This document shows, piece by piece, positions 24,031-36,330 of a stretch of DNA of 64,000 bases. The notes beneath the pieces were generated by a model that was given only the letters and a program-made list of their open reading frames with translations, made no database searches and was not told where the DNA came from. The translations under genes and the position numbers were made by a program. The stretch spans positions 434,001 through 498,000 of the forward strand of contig BDDD01000713.1 in assembly GCA_001972305.1 (NCBI GenBank), given 5' to 3'. The first letter of the stretch is position 1. Each line of letters starts with the position of its first letter. Source of the stretch: Cephalotus follicularis. Lineage: Eukaryota > Streptophyta > Magnoliopsida > Oxalidales > Cephalotaceae.

Positions 24031-25091
24031 ATCCCGATAGGCGTCGATGTCGTCGGCCAAAGACATCGATGCGTATCAGGGTATTCCTTTAAATGGTGGA
24101 ACAACATCGACGTCTTTGAAAGACATCGATGTCTTTCTCTATTTGTATAAAACTCTGGCCGAAGACGTCGATGTCCTTGGACAAAGACGTCAACGCGATT
24201 CAATAAAAATATCCTGAGAATGTGCATCGATGTTCAACATCGATGTCTTCTCTGGGGAGAAGACATCTCAAGGCAAAGACGTCGATGTCTTTCAAAGACA
24301 TCGATGTCTTTGCTGCGGAATCGAGGATACTGCACTCTAAAGCGAAAGACATCGATGTCCATAGGCTGGGGATCGATGTCTTTGCTGGGCAGGGTCGATT
24401 TTTGTGTAGAAAACCACGAAATCTCAAGTCAAAATCCATTTAAAACCCATTCTTTGAAAACCAAGGGTTAAAATCAGTCTTTCAAAGTGAGTAAAACATG
24501 TTACAACCTTCCAATATCAGTTTCAAACTTCCTAGATTAGCTAGATCAAGGGAATCAATAAAAACCCTAGTTTCACAATTCAATACAATACAATCATTCA
24601 ATCAATCATAAATTAAGCAATAGGCAATACAAGTAGAGAAGTCCTACCTATAACGAAGCTTCAACGGTTGAGCTTCCAATCAAGTAATTGGCTGAAATCA
24701 CCCAAGAATCAGCTACTATGTTGTTCAATCCGCAATAAAGAGGCTTGCAATCGTTATGTGCCATTGGAGCAGCAAATCTGCAGTTGCAAGAGGGAGAGGG
24801 AGGCTGCCGGCTGGGAGAGAGAGGAGGAGAAGGATAGAGTGAGGGAGAAGAATGGGAAAAGTGAGAATGAGAGAAAAATGGCAAGAGAATTGACTTATAT
24901 AGTCAATTCTGCCGATTCTTCGAAAGTCGGCCCAAAATCTCGACTATACATGCATATAATCAATACAATTAGAATAGGTACAGGAATACCTCAATTCAAT
25001 ATAGTACAATACAGTACAATACAGTACAATACGATACAATATATGCATGAACAGTGTTCAACAGAACAAAAAGGGAATTCGGGTCGTTACA
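24031..25091 (-). repeat. 3' LTR of gypsy D, interrupted part
   Basis: It is closely similar to 31705-32742 of the 5' LTR. The right end reads TGTAACGACCCG on the minus strand, directly after the polypurine tract. It stops at the Sirevirus 1 LTR end (24030), and the rest is lost beyond Sirevirus 1. It carries GACRTCGATGTC sites (24040-24390) and the TATA inverted repeat at 24886-24910. Confidence 0.88.
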
Positions 25092-25376
25092 TTCTCCCCT
25101 TCTTAAAAGAATCTGGTCCCCAGATTCATCAGTCAATCGATCGATCAGTCAAATAGGAAGGGATATGTCTCTCTCATATCGTCCTCGTGCTCCCAGGTGC
25201 GTTCCATTGAACTGTGATACTGCCATAGAACACTAACCAAAGGAATGGTTTTGTTCTTCAATACTCTGATCTGTCTGTCAACAATCTGTGTAGGAGTCAC
25301 GATAAAAGGCAAGTCAGGTTCCAGTTGAATCTAACTGTACTCAATGATGTGTGAGGGGTCTTGAACATATCTCCTC

Positions 25377-26541
25377 TGTTGGCTTTTGCCACCCCTTTAA
25401 ATGTGTTAAAAGGTTATATTTCGATGATTAACAAACAAGAAATATACGTATGCATGTTTTGATATCTTACAAACTCATCTACTCACTTGATTATATGTTG
25501 AAAGTGTTGCAAAGTTTAAGTTGCAGAAACAGGCACAAACAGTCGATTGCCATTGATGAACAGCCGACTGTTGAGATTGAGTAGCCGACTGCCTGGGGAT
25601 GAACAGCCGACTGGATCTTCAAAAGATCCCAGCACCTAGAAATTGCACTCCATCCAGCCGACTGTATCAGGGCTCCAGTCGACTGCCAAGGCAAAACAGT
25701 AGACTGCCAAGGATTTCCAGCCGACTGCCAAGCAGTGCACATTTAGACCAGTAGCTTTTGTAATATCCAATTTTCCCACAACAGCCGACTGAAGCAGGGG
25801 AACAGCCGACTGTTTAGGCACACAGTCGACTGCCAAGTCCATACAGCCGACTGCCATTCTCCAACGGCTATAATTACAAATGCACAACAACTTCTCCAGC
25901 CGACTGCCAGAAAATCCAGTCGACTGGATTTGGTCTGAAAGCTTAAAAATAGATCCGTTGGAGCATCTCTATATAAGAAAGAGTGAGGTATCATTGCAAA
26001 GTGTGGATAACAAGACAATACACATTTCTTCCAAGCAACTCAAGAGCAATCCTACACCTTTCGAATCAATACCGAAGCTTAGTTCAAGAAGTTTAAAGCC
26101 TATCTTAGAGAGCTATCATTTGTAATCTTATCACTTTCATATTCAACCTTTAAGAGGTTATTGTAAACACAAACCCTTTATATCTTTCATTGTAAAAGAG
26201 TGGAGTGATTCCTTCGTGAGATAATCAAGGGGAGTGAACCCTTAGTAGGATTATCAAAGGGGGTAAATCAAGTGTAAGGTGGTTTTCTTTGATTTGCACC
26301 CGCAAGCCGAAATCAAAGGTTGCTAGTGGTCTCTAGTGGAATCTCAAGGGGTTCTTGAGAAAGTGGACGTAGGCACGGATTTTGCCGAACCACTATAAAA
26401 TCGTTTGCACACTCTCTAACTCTCTCTCTTTATTACTTGTTATTGTTTGATTGCTTTTGTGTGCTTGTTTATATTCATAGTTTAATTTGTTAATTTCGCA
26501 AACAAATTCATTAATTATAAGTTGCCACATAGGTCCTTTCA
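25377..26541 (+). repeat. Solo LTR of the Sirevirus 2 family
   Basis: It starts TGTTGGCTTTTGCC and ends CATAGGTCCTTTCA, with TG/CA ends. It is flanked by the 5 bp target duplication TCCTC (25372-25376 and 26542-26546) and interrupts gypsy D pol. It is collinear with the 1145 bp 5' LTR of Sirevirus 2 (48736-49880, opposite strand). U3 holds 14 palindromes and a TATATAA box lies near 25972. It was formed by recombination between the two LTRs of a full element. Confidence 0.93.
25540..25927. repeat. Phased CAGYCGACTG array in solo LTR
   Basis: Fourteen sites start at 25540, 25561, 25582, 25604, 25655, 25676, 25697, 25718, 25782, 25803, 25823, 25844, 25897 and 25918. Steps inside the groups of 4, 4, 4 and 2 are 20-22 bp. 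Between groups they are 51, 64 and 53. The last site lies about 45 bp upstream of the TATA box. Confidence 0.95.
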
Positions 26542-29331
26542 TCCTCAACTGAGAAACGTGGAACACCTCATGCACTCCCGACAAGGCTGGAGGCAAAGCA
26601 AGCCTATAAGCAAGTCGGCCAATCCGATCCAGTACCTCGAAAGGTCTGATAAAACGGGGAGAAAGCTTTCCTTTCTTCCTGAATCTCATGACTCCTTTAG
26701 TGGGTGACACTTTGAGAAAAACATGGTCACCAACACTAAACTCCAATCATATGCGATGAACATCTGCATAGCTTTTCTGTCTATTTTGTGCCACATTCAA
26801 TCAGTTTTTAATCAATTTCACTTTCTCTGACGTAATCTGTACTATCTCTGGTCCCATAATGCTCCTCTCACCGACCTGATCTCAACAAACTAGCGATCGG
26901 CATTTCCTACCATATAGGTCCTCATAAGGAGCCATCTGTATGCTCTCGTGATAACTATTGTTATACGAGAACTCAATCAAATGTAGGAAGTCATCCAAAT
27001 TACCTCCAAAGTCAAGAACGCATGCTCGGAGTATGTCCTCCAATGTCTGAATGGTCCTTTCGGACAACCCATCTGTTTGGGGATGAAAAGCAGTGCTGAA
27101 ACTCAATTATATACCCATAGCTGCCTGTAACTTCCTCCAAAACCCAGAAGTGAAGCGAGAGTCTCAATCCAAAACAATGCTAACAGGAGCTCCATGTGCT
27201 TTAACAATCTCTTTCATGAACAACTTGGACAACTTTTCTCTAGAATAAGTCACCCGAATCGATAGAAAGTGGGCCGATTTCGTAAGTCGATCGACCACAA
27301 CCCATATAGCATCATGTATGTCGCGTGTCAGAGATAGGTCGGACACGAAATCCATGGTGATATGCTCCCATTTCCACTCGGGAATGGGAAAAGGCTGAAG
27401 CAAGCCTACCGATCTCTGGTGCTCTGCCTTAACTTGTTAACAAGTGAGGCATCTCGATACAAACTCTACGATTTCTCTCTTCATGTCAATCCACCAATAG
27501 TCAAGTTTTTAAGTCACGATACATCTTCGTACTCCCTGGATGGATAGAGAGACGAGATTTATGAGCTTGAGAAAGAAGCTTTTCCTTCAACTCTCTATTG
27601 GCTGGAATGCAATCCTGTTCCTGTATCTCAATAACCCATCTGTAAAGAGAGAGAAATCGAGTTTTAAACTCCCATCAATAGCAGTAGTCACTTTTTTTGC
27701 AATTCCATGTCAACAATTTGAGCATCTCTAATCTGGTCAAACAATGCAGGTTGCACCTGTATGTGAGAAAGAGTCATACAAGACAACTCGCGACTCAATG
27801 CATCTGCAACAACATTTGCTTTTTTTGGATGATATTAAATGTCACAATCATTATCCCATATAAAAGCAGCATTCTTCTGTGTCAAACTGGTCAATGGTGC
27901 AGGAATTCAGAAAAATCCCTCAACAAATCGACGATAATACCCTGCTAAACCCAAGAAGCCGCGAACTTCGGAAACATTCGTTGGCCGTTTCCAATCTTTC
28001 ACTGCTTCTATCTTTGAGGGATCCATGGATAAACTGTCACCAGAAACAATATGCCCAAGAAAAGTAACCTCCGATAACCAAAATTCGCACTTGTCGAATT
28101 TGGCATACAATCGATGATCCCTTAATGTCTGCAATACAATGTAGAGGTGCTGGGCATGCTCCTCATTGGTCCTGGAATAGACCAAGATGTCATCAATGAA
28201 GACCACAATAAACTGATCCAAATACTGTCTAAACACTCGGTTCATCAGGTCCATGAAAGCTGCGGGAGCATTAGTTACATCAAAAGGCATAACTAGAAAC
28301 TCATAATGGCCATATCGCAATCTGAAAGCAGTCTTTGGAATATCCTCCTGTCTGACTTTCAGCTGATGGTAGCTCGATCTCAAGTCGAGCTTAGAAAATA
28401 ATGTCGCTCCTCTAAGCTGATCAAACAACTCATCAATGTGCGGTAGAGGGTACTTATTCTTCACTATAACTTTATTGAGCTGACGATAGTCAATACACAT
28501 TCAGAGCGATCCATCTTTCTTCTTGACAAAAAGAATAGGTGCTCCCCAGGGTGAAGCACTAGGTCTTATGAAACCTTTGTCCAGAAGATTCTGTAACTAT
28601 ATCCTTAACTCTTTCAATTCTATCGGTGCCATTCGGTACGGTGCTCGAGAAATCAGTGCAGTTCCTGGTATCAAGTCAATCACAAATTCAATCTCTCTGT
28701 CAGGCGGTAAAGAAGTCAAATCCTGAGGAAAAACATCTCCGAACTCGCAAACCACTGGGATATCTTCCAGTGTCGGTCACCATCTATCTGTATCGAGCAC
28801 ATGTGGCATCCCTATCGTAACAATCTGTCCGCATGCAAAGCCGAGATCATCGAAACAAATTATGGCTCTAAGGTGCCAAGAAATCGAAAAGGCGGTCTTC
28901 CCGGAGGACTGAAAACCACAACTTTCCGATGACGATCCACCTGAGCAAAGCTAGCAGACAACCAATCCATGCCCAGAATCACATCTAGGCCATCCATCAG
29001 TAAAACAATAAGATTGGCTAACAAGAAACGATCATCAATCTCTACAATACAATCTCTACACACTCGATCGGTGGTCGCTGACCCACCGAGAGGTGTGGAT
29101 AACCTCCATCAAGAGAGGAAGGTACTCGGGTCTCAAACCAACATGGGAGACAAAATGCAATGCAACGAATGAATGAGATGAACCCGGATCAATAATGACC
29201 CATGCTGGAAGCTGAAAGAGTCGAATGGTACCTCCGATCATAACATCAGACCCTGCTGCAACACTCAGTTCCATAGCAAACACTCTAGCCTGAACTGTCG
29301 GAGCAGAACCCATATGTTGTTTCCCTCTGGA

Positions 29332-30224
29332 CTACGAAGTACCACGGGAAGAAGACGGTACACTGGTAGTCGGTCCCTGTGGAGGCGGTGACTGTTGTGT
29401 CTGATCCAATCCTCTAGGATGAGAACTCCGAGGACAGTCTCTAGCAATATGATCGGAACCACCGCAAGCCAAGCAATGGCCCAGAAACCATCTACAATTC
29501 TCAGAGTATGGTTGGTCTTCTGACAATGCACACAAGGAACTGTAGCACTCTGATTACCGCTCCCAGAAAAATATGGAGGGTGTACCCTGACTAGGTGCTG
29601 AAGATCGATCTCCTCGACGTGTGTTCCTCGATCTGCCTCTCCTCCGAGAACGGGATAAGTTCCCGCTACCCTGACTGCTACCATGAGAACCAGGAGAGGG
29701 GCTATTATCGGTCTTCTGTGATTTAGCACTGCCACTCTGCCAAGAAGAAGGAGTAGACCTAGTGCGGGCTATATCTCTCATCAATTTAACCTCAGTTGCA
29801 ATATCCTCAAGCTGCATAGCTCGGGAACAAATATCCGATATAGAGGTCAATCCCAAGGGAGTCAAGTGCCTCCTCAAATCCAATATTAGTCCCCGAAGGA
29901 ACTTCTTTGCTCTACGCTCTTGGCCTTCTACTAAGTATGGGGCAGATCAGGCTAACTGCATGAATCTAACCTTATACTCAGCAACCGTCATACTTCCCTG
30001 AACCAAGTTAGCATTCAATCTCTCTTCTGTCTGTCTCCACCTGATGATAGTACCTTGCATTGAATTCTCTCTTGAAGGCATCCCCAAGAGCGGGCTGTAC
30101 CATTCCTTGTCCAATCTGTGTTCACCATAGCCCACCAGTGCTCTGCTTCTCCTTGCAGCATATACACTGCCAATACCAATTTTTGTTCATCATCACATCC
30201 CATGGCCTCAAAGATCTTTTCCAA
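29332..30224 (-). pseudogene. gypsy D gag, N-terminus deleted
   Basis: The reading starts abruptly at 30224 in the capsid region (MEKIFEAMGCDDEQKLVLAV, LQGEAEHWWAMVN). In the related gypsy C gag the same block is preceded by a long N-terminal part. Only about 100 bases separate it from the primer site, so the N-terminus and most of the leader are gone. It continues in other frames (LRRHLTPLGLTSISDIC, an RS-rich linker) to a first degraded Cys motif and a good knuckle CLACGGSDHIARDC near 29460. Confidence 0.85.
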
Positions 30225-30322
30225 TAATCAATAGCATGAATAAACAAGAACATATATCATGCAAATCCATTCAGTCAATCTCAATCAACACATTAATATA
30301 CTTAGCTAGCAGGCCAACTAAT

Positions 30323-30335
30323 GTCTCTGATACCA
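30323..30335 (-). other. Primer binding site of gypsy D
   Basis: Minus strand TGGTATCAGAGAC, 11 of the first 12 bases matching the initiator Met-tRNA complement. It lies three bases inside the LTR edge at 30339. Confidence 0.88.
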
Positions 30336-31708
30336 TTCTGTAACACCCCGCGCCCGGAGGACGGGCACGTGGCATTACTCTCAATCCAATATACAATACA
30401 ATGGTCGGGACTAGCAATATAAAAAATGCGGAAAACTAAGAACTTTATAAAGCATGTCATTGTGCAAAAGATACAATACAATATTCCATCCCTGCGATAC
30501 CATACAATACTATTCAGTTACAATATTATGTCAATCATTTCATTTCAATACAATACTCTTCGATACATTTACAATCCAAGCTTAGTCACATCAAACGGTC
30601 ATGCGGTCGCACCGAATCTTCAATCCTTCTGTCCGCTGCTAGCTGCTGCCCTACCTATGCCGCACATAAAAAGTACAACACAGCCCCACCCCGAAGGATG
30701 GGGTTAGCCACAAGGTTAAGCAGAAATTTCATGCAGTATATATGCATGTACAACGTGCAATATCGGTGACAGTCTATGCAATATAAATGTGCAGTGTACA
30801 ATATAAATGCATGATATGGCAAATGCATGAATACAATTAGCGATCTGACTATCCGTATGACACTGGCCCATAACAGAGCATATGGATAGGATCTATAACA
30901 ATCAATCAATGGCAGACACTCAATGGTGGTGTATCAAACACCCAATCAAATAATCATATCCTATAGAGCATGCGACCTCGGGTCAGTATAATGTCAATCA
31001 ATAATAATGATCAATCCCACGGAAGGTAGTCCTTCGAAAAAGGTGGGAGATCTATCTACTGTTCTCAGACTGATCAGGTTTGGAACTCGTAGATCTTCCA
31101 GTCTATGGCTGGGTCAATACAATATCGATGAGCTACAACCATGGGGGAGCTACTATACCGTTAGGGAGCTACGGCCCTCCGGGAGCATCAATCGTCAATC
31201 AATAACAATACTGCTCGTCAGCAGATCAATACAATAAATGACACGATCGACGAAATAGGTGGACAAGGTCAACAGCCTAACATGCTGATACGGGTCATAA
31301 GGTCGCTCTATAGGATCCATACAATACAATCAATCAATCTGTCAGTATAATGCCAATAAGTGGTGATGTCTAATGGAGAAATGGGAATATGCGTCCAACG
31401 TTCCGAACTTAGACTCACAACACTTATGGCTCAATCACTCAATCAATCAACCAGTTAGTAGCCAATAGACGGTGACAATCGAATCAACGAGATAGGAAGA
31501 AGTATCTATCCGGTTGGTGAAAGTCACTGGATCGTCGCCTATGGCTCAAGCTGTCACCCTATCAATTTATCAATTCAATCTTTGAAAACTATAGAAAACT
31601 GTGTTTCAAACGCTTGAATACCTCAAGTGAGGCTCCGGTCAAGCGGCAATGTGAAAAGGAGTTGAAAACTAGCTTTAAAATAGTTAAAAGTTCCATTCAG
31701 CCCAATAG

Positions 31709-32029
31709 GCGTCGATGTCCTTGGCCAAAGACATCGATGCGTATCAGGGTATTCCTTAAAACTGTGGAAGGACATCGATATCTTTCTCTATTTGTATAAA
31801 ACTTTGGCCGAAGACGTCGATGTCCTTTGACAAAGACGTCGACGCGATTCAATAAAAATAGCCTGAGAATGCGCATCGATGTTCAACATCGATGTCTTCT
31901 CTGAGGAGAAGACATGTCAAAGAAAAGACGTCGATGTCTTTCAAAGACATTGATGTCTTTGCTACGGAATCAAGGATACTGCACTCTAAAGGGAAAGACA
32001 TCGATGTCCATGGGCTGGGGATCAATGTC
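31709..32029. repeat. GACRTCGATGTC array in gypsy D 5' LTR
   Basis: Centres lie near 31713, 31735, 31776, 31818, 31840, 31877, 31890, 31932, 31951, 32002 and 32023. Most steps are 19-22 or about 42, with one 13 bp exception. The same arrangement is found in the 3' LTR fragment at 24040-24390. The array lies 500-830 bp downstream of the TATA box, so probably in transcribed leader. Confidence 0.85.
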
Positions 32030-32535
32030 TTTGCTGGGCATGGTCGATTTTTGTGCAGAAAACCAGGAAATCTCAAGTCAAAATCCATTTAAAACCCATT
32101 CTTTGAAAAATCAAGGGTTAAAATCAGTCTTTTAATGTTAGTAAAACTTGTTACAACCTTCCAATATCAATTTCAAACTTCCTAGATTAGCTAGATCAAG
32201 GGAATCAATAAAAACCATAGTTTCACAATTCAATACAATACAATCATTCAATCAATTATCAATTAAGCAATAGGCAATACAAGTAGAGAAGTCCTACCTA
32301 TAACGAAGCTTCAACGGTTGAGATTCCAATCAAGTAATCGGCTGAAATCACCCAAGAATCAGCTGCTATGTTGTTCAATCCGCAAGAAAGAGACTGGCAA
32401 TCGTTATGTGCCGTTGGAGCAGCAAATTTGGAGCCGCAAGAGGGAGAGGGAGGCTGCCGGCTAGGAGAGAGAGGAGGAGAAGGATAGGGAGAAGGAGAAG
32501 GATGGGAAAAGTGAGAATGAGAGCAAAATGGCAAG

Positions 32536-32560
32536 AGAATTGACTTATATAGTCAATTCT
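32536..32560 (-). promoter_or_regulatory. TATA box inside an inverted repeat, gypsy D LTR
   Basis: The 9 bp arms AGAATTGAC and GTCAATTCT flank TTATATA, giving TATATAA on the element strand. The identical arrangement lies at 24886-24910 in the 3' LTR. Promoter function is inferred from the TATA sequence and its position in the LTR. Confidence 0.6.
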
Positions 32561-32742
32561 GTCGATTCTCTGAAACTCAGCCCAAAATTCTGACTATACA
32601 TGTATATAATCAATACAATTACAATAGGTATAAGAATATCTTAATTCAATACAGTACAATACAGTTCAATACGATACAATACGATATAGTATATGTATGA
32701 AAAGTGTTCAACAGTACATAAAGGGAATTCGGATCGTTACGT

Positions 32743-35400
32743 TGTGCAACAAGAGATGGTCTTATAGAGGAATGTACAGCAGGACTCTGCAGGGTCAGCA
32801 ACGATTTTAAAGTCAATTAATGAGTGATTGCTAATAATGATTGAGATTGATGTTGATTATACCAGTGAAGATATACTAGTGAAGCTATAATTGATAAGTG
32901 ATGTAACTTACATGTCTAAAATCCAAATGTTAAACACTTACATGTCTAAAGTCCAAATGTTAAACCCCTTTTACACCTTTAGGTCTACGGACTAGAAAGA
33001 TGGATCTGGTCCTAGGCTAAACATCTTTCTTCTATATTTCTATATTTCTTCTCTTATGTTGAACAGAATTTGTTAAATCCCTTTCGATTTCTCTATCCTA
33101 AATTTCTGACCAATTCAAACCAACACTGTCCTACGTTGGTCGACATTGGTTAAATGCTAATTCTGTGTTCACATGATATTTGAATTACATCTTGAATATT
33201 TTCCTACAAACTAAATTGGATAATATTTTCAGTGACTTTGCAGATTTTTTTTATCTTTATCTTTGATTTAACCAAAAAAAAAAATTAACTATAAATAAAT
33301 GTTAATCTTAAAATGCCAAATAATCAATATACACCTAGTCTTTATAAGTGTATGTGATTAAAAGGAAATCACAAATGTTTATTTTTATTTTCAATACTTT
33401 TATGAAAGTTTGGAACAAGTGAAATTATATGTTTCGTCAAATTAAATATAATGTTTTGTTTGTCTCCAAAACTTAAAATTGGGATCAATTAAGAACTCAA
33501 ACAAATGTAATTGAATCAATTTCAATCCTCAGTTAATCAAAAAGTTTAACAGTGTTAACAAGACACCGACACAGATGACATGACACAAATGATGCTCACA
33601 TGGCGTTTATTTTCCGTAAATTTGACGAATAATAAGTGTCATGTCAATACCATTAATTACATGATAAAGTCATATTTTTTCATTTTATACTGACATTATT
33701 TTAAAGTCTAGGTCCTCAATTAAATCGAAATTGAGTTTTGAGTACAATATGATCATACATAAAATTCAGGATATCACGTGACATTTATGTCAATTATTAT
33801 TTCTTTTCGTTCCGATATTTGTTTTATCATTTATGCTTTTAAATATTAAAAATCTCATTATATATATTTCATAAATTATACAAAAACAGTGAGTTAAAAA
33901 TGTGAGTAATCACGGATTGCGAATGTCAAAATCTTGCCTCTATCGTATGCATTGTGATATGTCACCTGATTCACCATAATCATTTTCTCGTCATCAAGGT
34001 TCATCCAATACACCCGCGTCTAACGATAGAGGCATATGAGCAAAAACGAAAGGACTCTGTAAAAGTAGAAACACCATATTTTCATTTTTATTTTGTTTTA
34101 TTTTTTGGAGCGATCAATTGCATTTTAATTAAACATTAAGCTGACTTGGCATCACTAATCGGCTGGTTAATCTAACCAAATGGAATAAACCATCTTATAA
34201 AGGCCCTTCAACTTCAAATTTTCAAACTTCCACAAATTCAGTGAAGGAATCAGACATGAAAAATGAGATTCGTTACAAGCCAGCCAAAACTTGTCCTTTA
34301 TTTAAAATAAGTTATCAATACTGAAAACTCAAACACAACTGAATCAATCTGTATAAGTTAAGAGTCAGTATCTGATAACTGATAAATAAATCGCTGAAAT
34401 TGTTTGATAACTAAACTGTTTAAAAGATCTGAATATAAGTAATTTTTCTGTTTTATCATCGAAATAGTTAAGAATATGTGTATTAACTCTAATTTTAATA
34501 TATTTTCATATGCAAATAATACAATTTTCGTTTTAATTTTTTTAATAAAGTAGCTAAACATAATAAAATATTTTATAACCATGAATTAATATTTGTCTAA
34601 GTAAATATTCATAATTATTTAAATAAATTATCAATTTAAGTATAAAAATATTTTATAACCAAAATTTAATATTTTCATAATTTTATATGTCGTTATTCAT
34701 AATTAAATAGATAACAAAATCAATTACATACTAAAAAAGTGAAAATCTTACCATCTTTCAATCAAGAAAAAGTGATTAAAGCAAAAATTTGGATATTTAA
34801 AAAAAGAAAAAAAACCATGAAAAACTTACCATTTATTTTTATGCGACTACAATAAAGTGACAGGCAAGTGAAGAGAGAATTATAAAAAAAGTTTTTGATG
34901 GGTAGAGCTGAAATTTTAAAATATTTACGAAAATATTTGTATCTAATTTTTTATTAAGTTTTAACACTTAACGTTTTTCACATCTCATTAATTAAGTTGT
35001 ATTAAAAAACTATAAAATCTTATTAGAATATTAAAATAAATAAACTTAATAAGAAAAAATCTGATCTATTAAAATTAAGATGATTATTAAGTACAAACAA
35101 ATAGACCCTAAAAAGAACGGCACTCTCAGATGCGACGAGTCTGAATGAGACTTGAAAATGAATTCGTGCGTCAACCTAGATTTAATGCCATATCAAAAGA
35201 ACTAAAGAAGATAATTATCATAACTCCGTTAAATATTTGATAAGCAAACACCGATTTACTTTAAACGTATCAAATTGATTTGATGCATATCGAAGAGGAT
35301 GAGTGTCGTTAGACATGACGCACTCAAACATTTTAAACAAGATAAACATAAGACTAATGAGAAATCTTAAACCATACAGGAACCACAACGAGTTCTATAG
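32743..35400. other. AT-rich sequence, no gene seen
   Basis: Non-coding AT-rich sequence to the right of gypsy D. A short duplicated stretch (ACTTACATGTCTAAA) occurs near 32908 and 32937. No open frame, RNA gene or element end was recognised. Confidence 0.6.
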
Positions 35401-35479
35401 GAACTTACTAGGAATTTGGACTTCCTACAATATAAGGAACATAATATCTACAGGTCTAACAAATTAAATAACGCAACTA

Positions 35480-36330
35480 CATCAAATTACCACCCTCCTT
35501 GGCTGTTCCCATCACCTCCCTTCCCCCAAGAACTTGGGCCTGCTGCTGCTGCTCTGCCCCATGAATCCGTTGGTTCACCACCTCCACTAGGTCCTTCAAT
35601 TTTGTCTTTTGATTGGTTCCAAGGCTTAGCTTAATGTCCCACATCACCACCATCACCTGAATCTGTTCCACCAGCTCAGCACCCCCACCTGATGCTTAGC
35701 TCCAGTTACCCCCAATCAGAGACATCAGACGGCTTCTAGTTTGCCCTGTTTCATTGGTTGAATAGGATCCTTTGTTCCAACTGCAAGCAAAATCATTGCC
35801 ACAACCAGCATCTTTAGCCTCAACAGTCTAGTTTCAGCCTGAATTCTTGCTATTCCAACCACCAGCTTGATTGTTAGTTTCACTAATGACAGAAGTTCCA
35901 ACTCTTCTGACTCTCAACAGTTTCATTAGTAAAGCCATTTCCTTTCTTTCAACTCCGGCAAGATTATTAGTACCATCAACATCTTTAGCCCCCGTGGTCT
36001 CGTTCCAGATCGAACCCTAGCTATTCCAACCACCAGTTGATTGCTAATCCCACCACTTACAGAATCCCAACTCATTGGTTGGTCCTTATCACCTCATCCT
36101 TGGTTTGCATCATTACTTTTCCACCCTTAACCATTACTGTTGCCCTCCTTATTCCAGTCAAACTGATCTTCACCAGAATCATTGTTGTTGTTACACTCCC
36201 TCCTCCCACCACCTACACATCCAAATCCTCCTCTATCATATCCAACTTTATCACCAACCCTCCTCTATCAAATTTGCCTCAACCTCTATAAACTCGTCTG
36301 ACCTACCTCAACCACAAAAATCTTCTATGT
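35480..36330 (-). pseudogene. Decayed Trp/Gly/Asn-rich coding sequence
   Basis: On the minus strand, broken by stops and frame changes, short stretches recur around W next to N, G or D: FDWNKEGNSNG, GWKSNDANQG, MSWDSVSGG, GGWNS (twice) and CSWNKGSYSTNET. A Gly/Arg-rich lead (YDRGGFGCVGGGRREC) precedes them and a Gln-rich tail follows (VNQRIHGAEQQQQAQVLG). Such repeats are known in AGO-hook (GW/WG) proteins of RNA-directed DNA methylation and in other low-complexity RNA-binding proteins. The parent gene is not identified. It may be a retropseudogene or a dead host exon. Confidence 0.4.

Larger units (their letters stand above)
25100..29313 (-). pseudogene. gypsy D pol with RNase H core deleted and split by a solo LTR
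   Basis: Protease (29313-29056) has IIDPGSSHSF, so the catalytic DTG/DSG is DPG. RT (28500-27907) keeps [10 protein letters not shown]. After LTQKNAAFIWDNDCDI (about 27850) the reading jumps to [15 protein letters not shown], a loss of about 115 codons covering most of RNase H relative to gypsy B. Integrase follows ([57 protein letters not shown]) to VFHVSQLR at about 26547. Past the solo LTR it resumes at 25376 with YVQDPSHIIEYS and a chromodomain-like end (VLWQYHSSMERTWEHEDDMR) near 25190-25140. Several stops are present. Confidence 0.88.
24031..32742 (-). mobile_element. Ty3/gypsy element D (Tekay-type chromovirus)
   Basis: Two related LTRs (3' fragment 24031-25091, 5' copy 30339-32742) flank gag and pol on the minus strand. 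A primer site (30323-30335) and a polypurine tract at the 3' LTR edge (AAGAAGGGGAGAA on the minus strand, about 25092-25104) are in place. Sirevirus 1 interrupts the 3' LTR and a Sirevirus 2-type solo LTR interrupts the end of pol. The copy lacks the gag N-terminus and the RNase H core, so it is non-functional. Confidence 0.9.
30339..32742 (-). repeat. 5' LTR of gypsy D (2.4 kb)
   Basis: On the minus strand it begins CGTAACGATCCGAATTCCC (first base T to C compared with the 3' LTR) and ends CGGGGTGTTACA next to the primer site. The right flank is TTGTG. It holds the TATA inverted repeat (32536-32560) and the GACRTCGATGTC array (31709-32029). Confidence 0.88.

Noticed and set aside
23377..25927. 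Regularly spaced short repeats resembling a CRISPR array
   Set aside because: Plant nuclear context, repeat cores of only 10-12 bp, location inside LTRs and no associated genes. They are LTR palindrome arrays.
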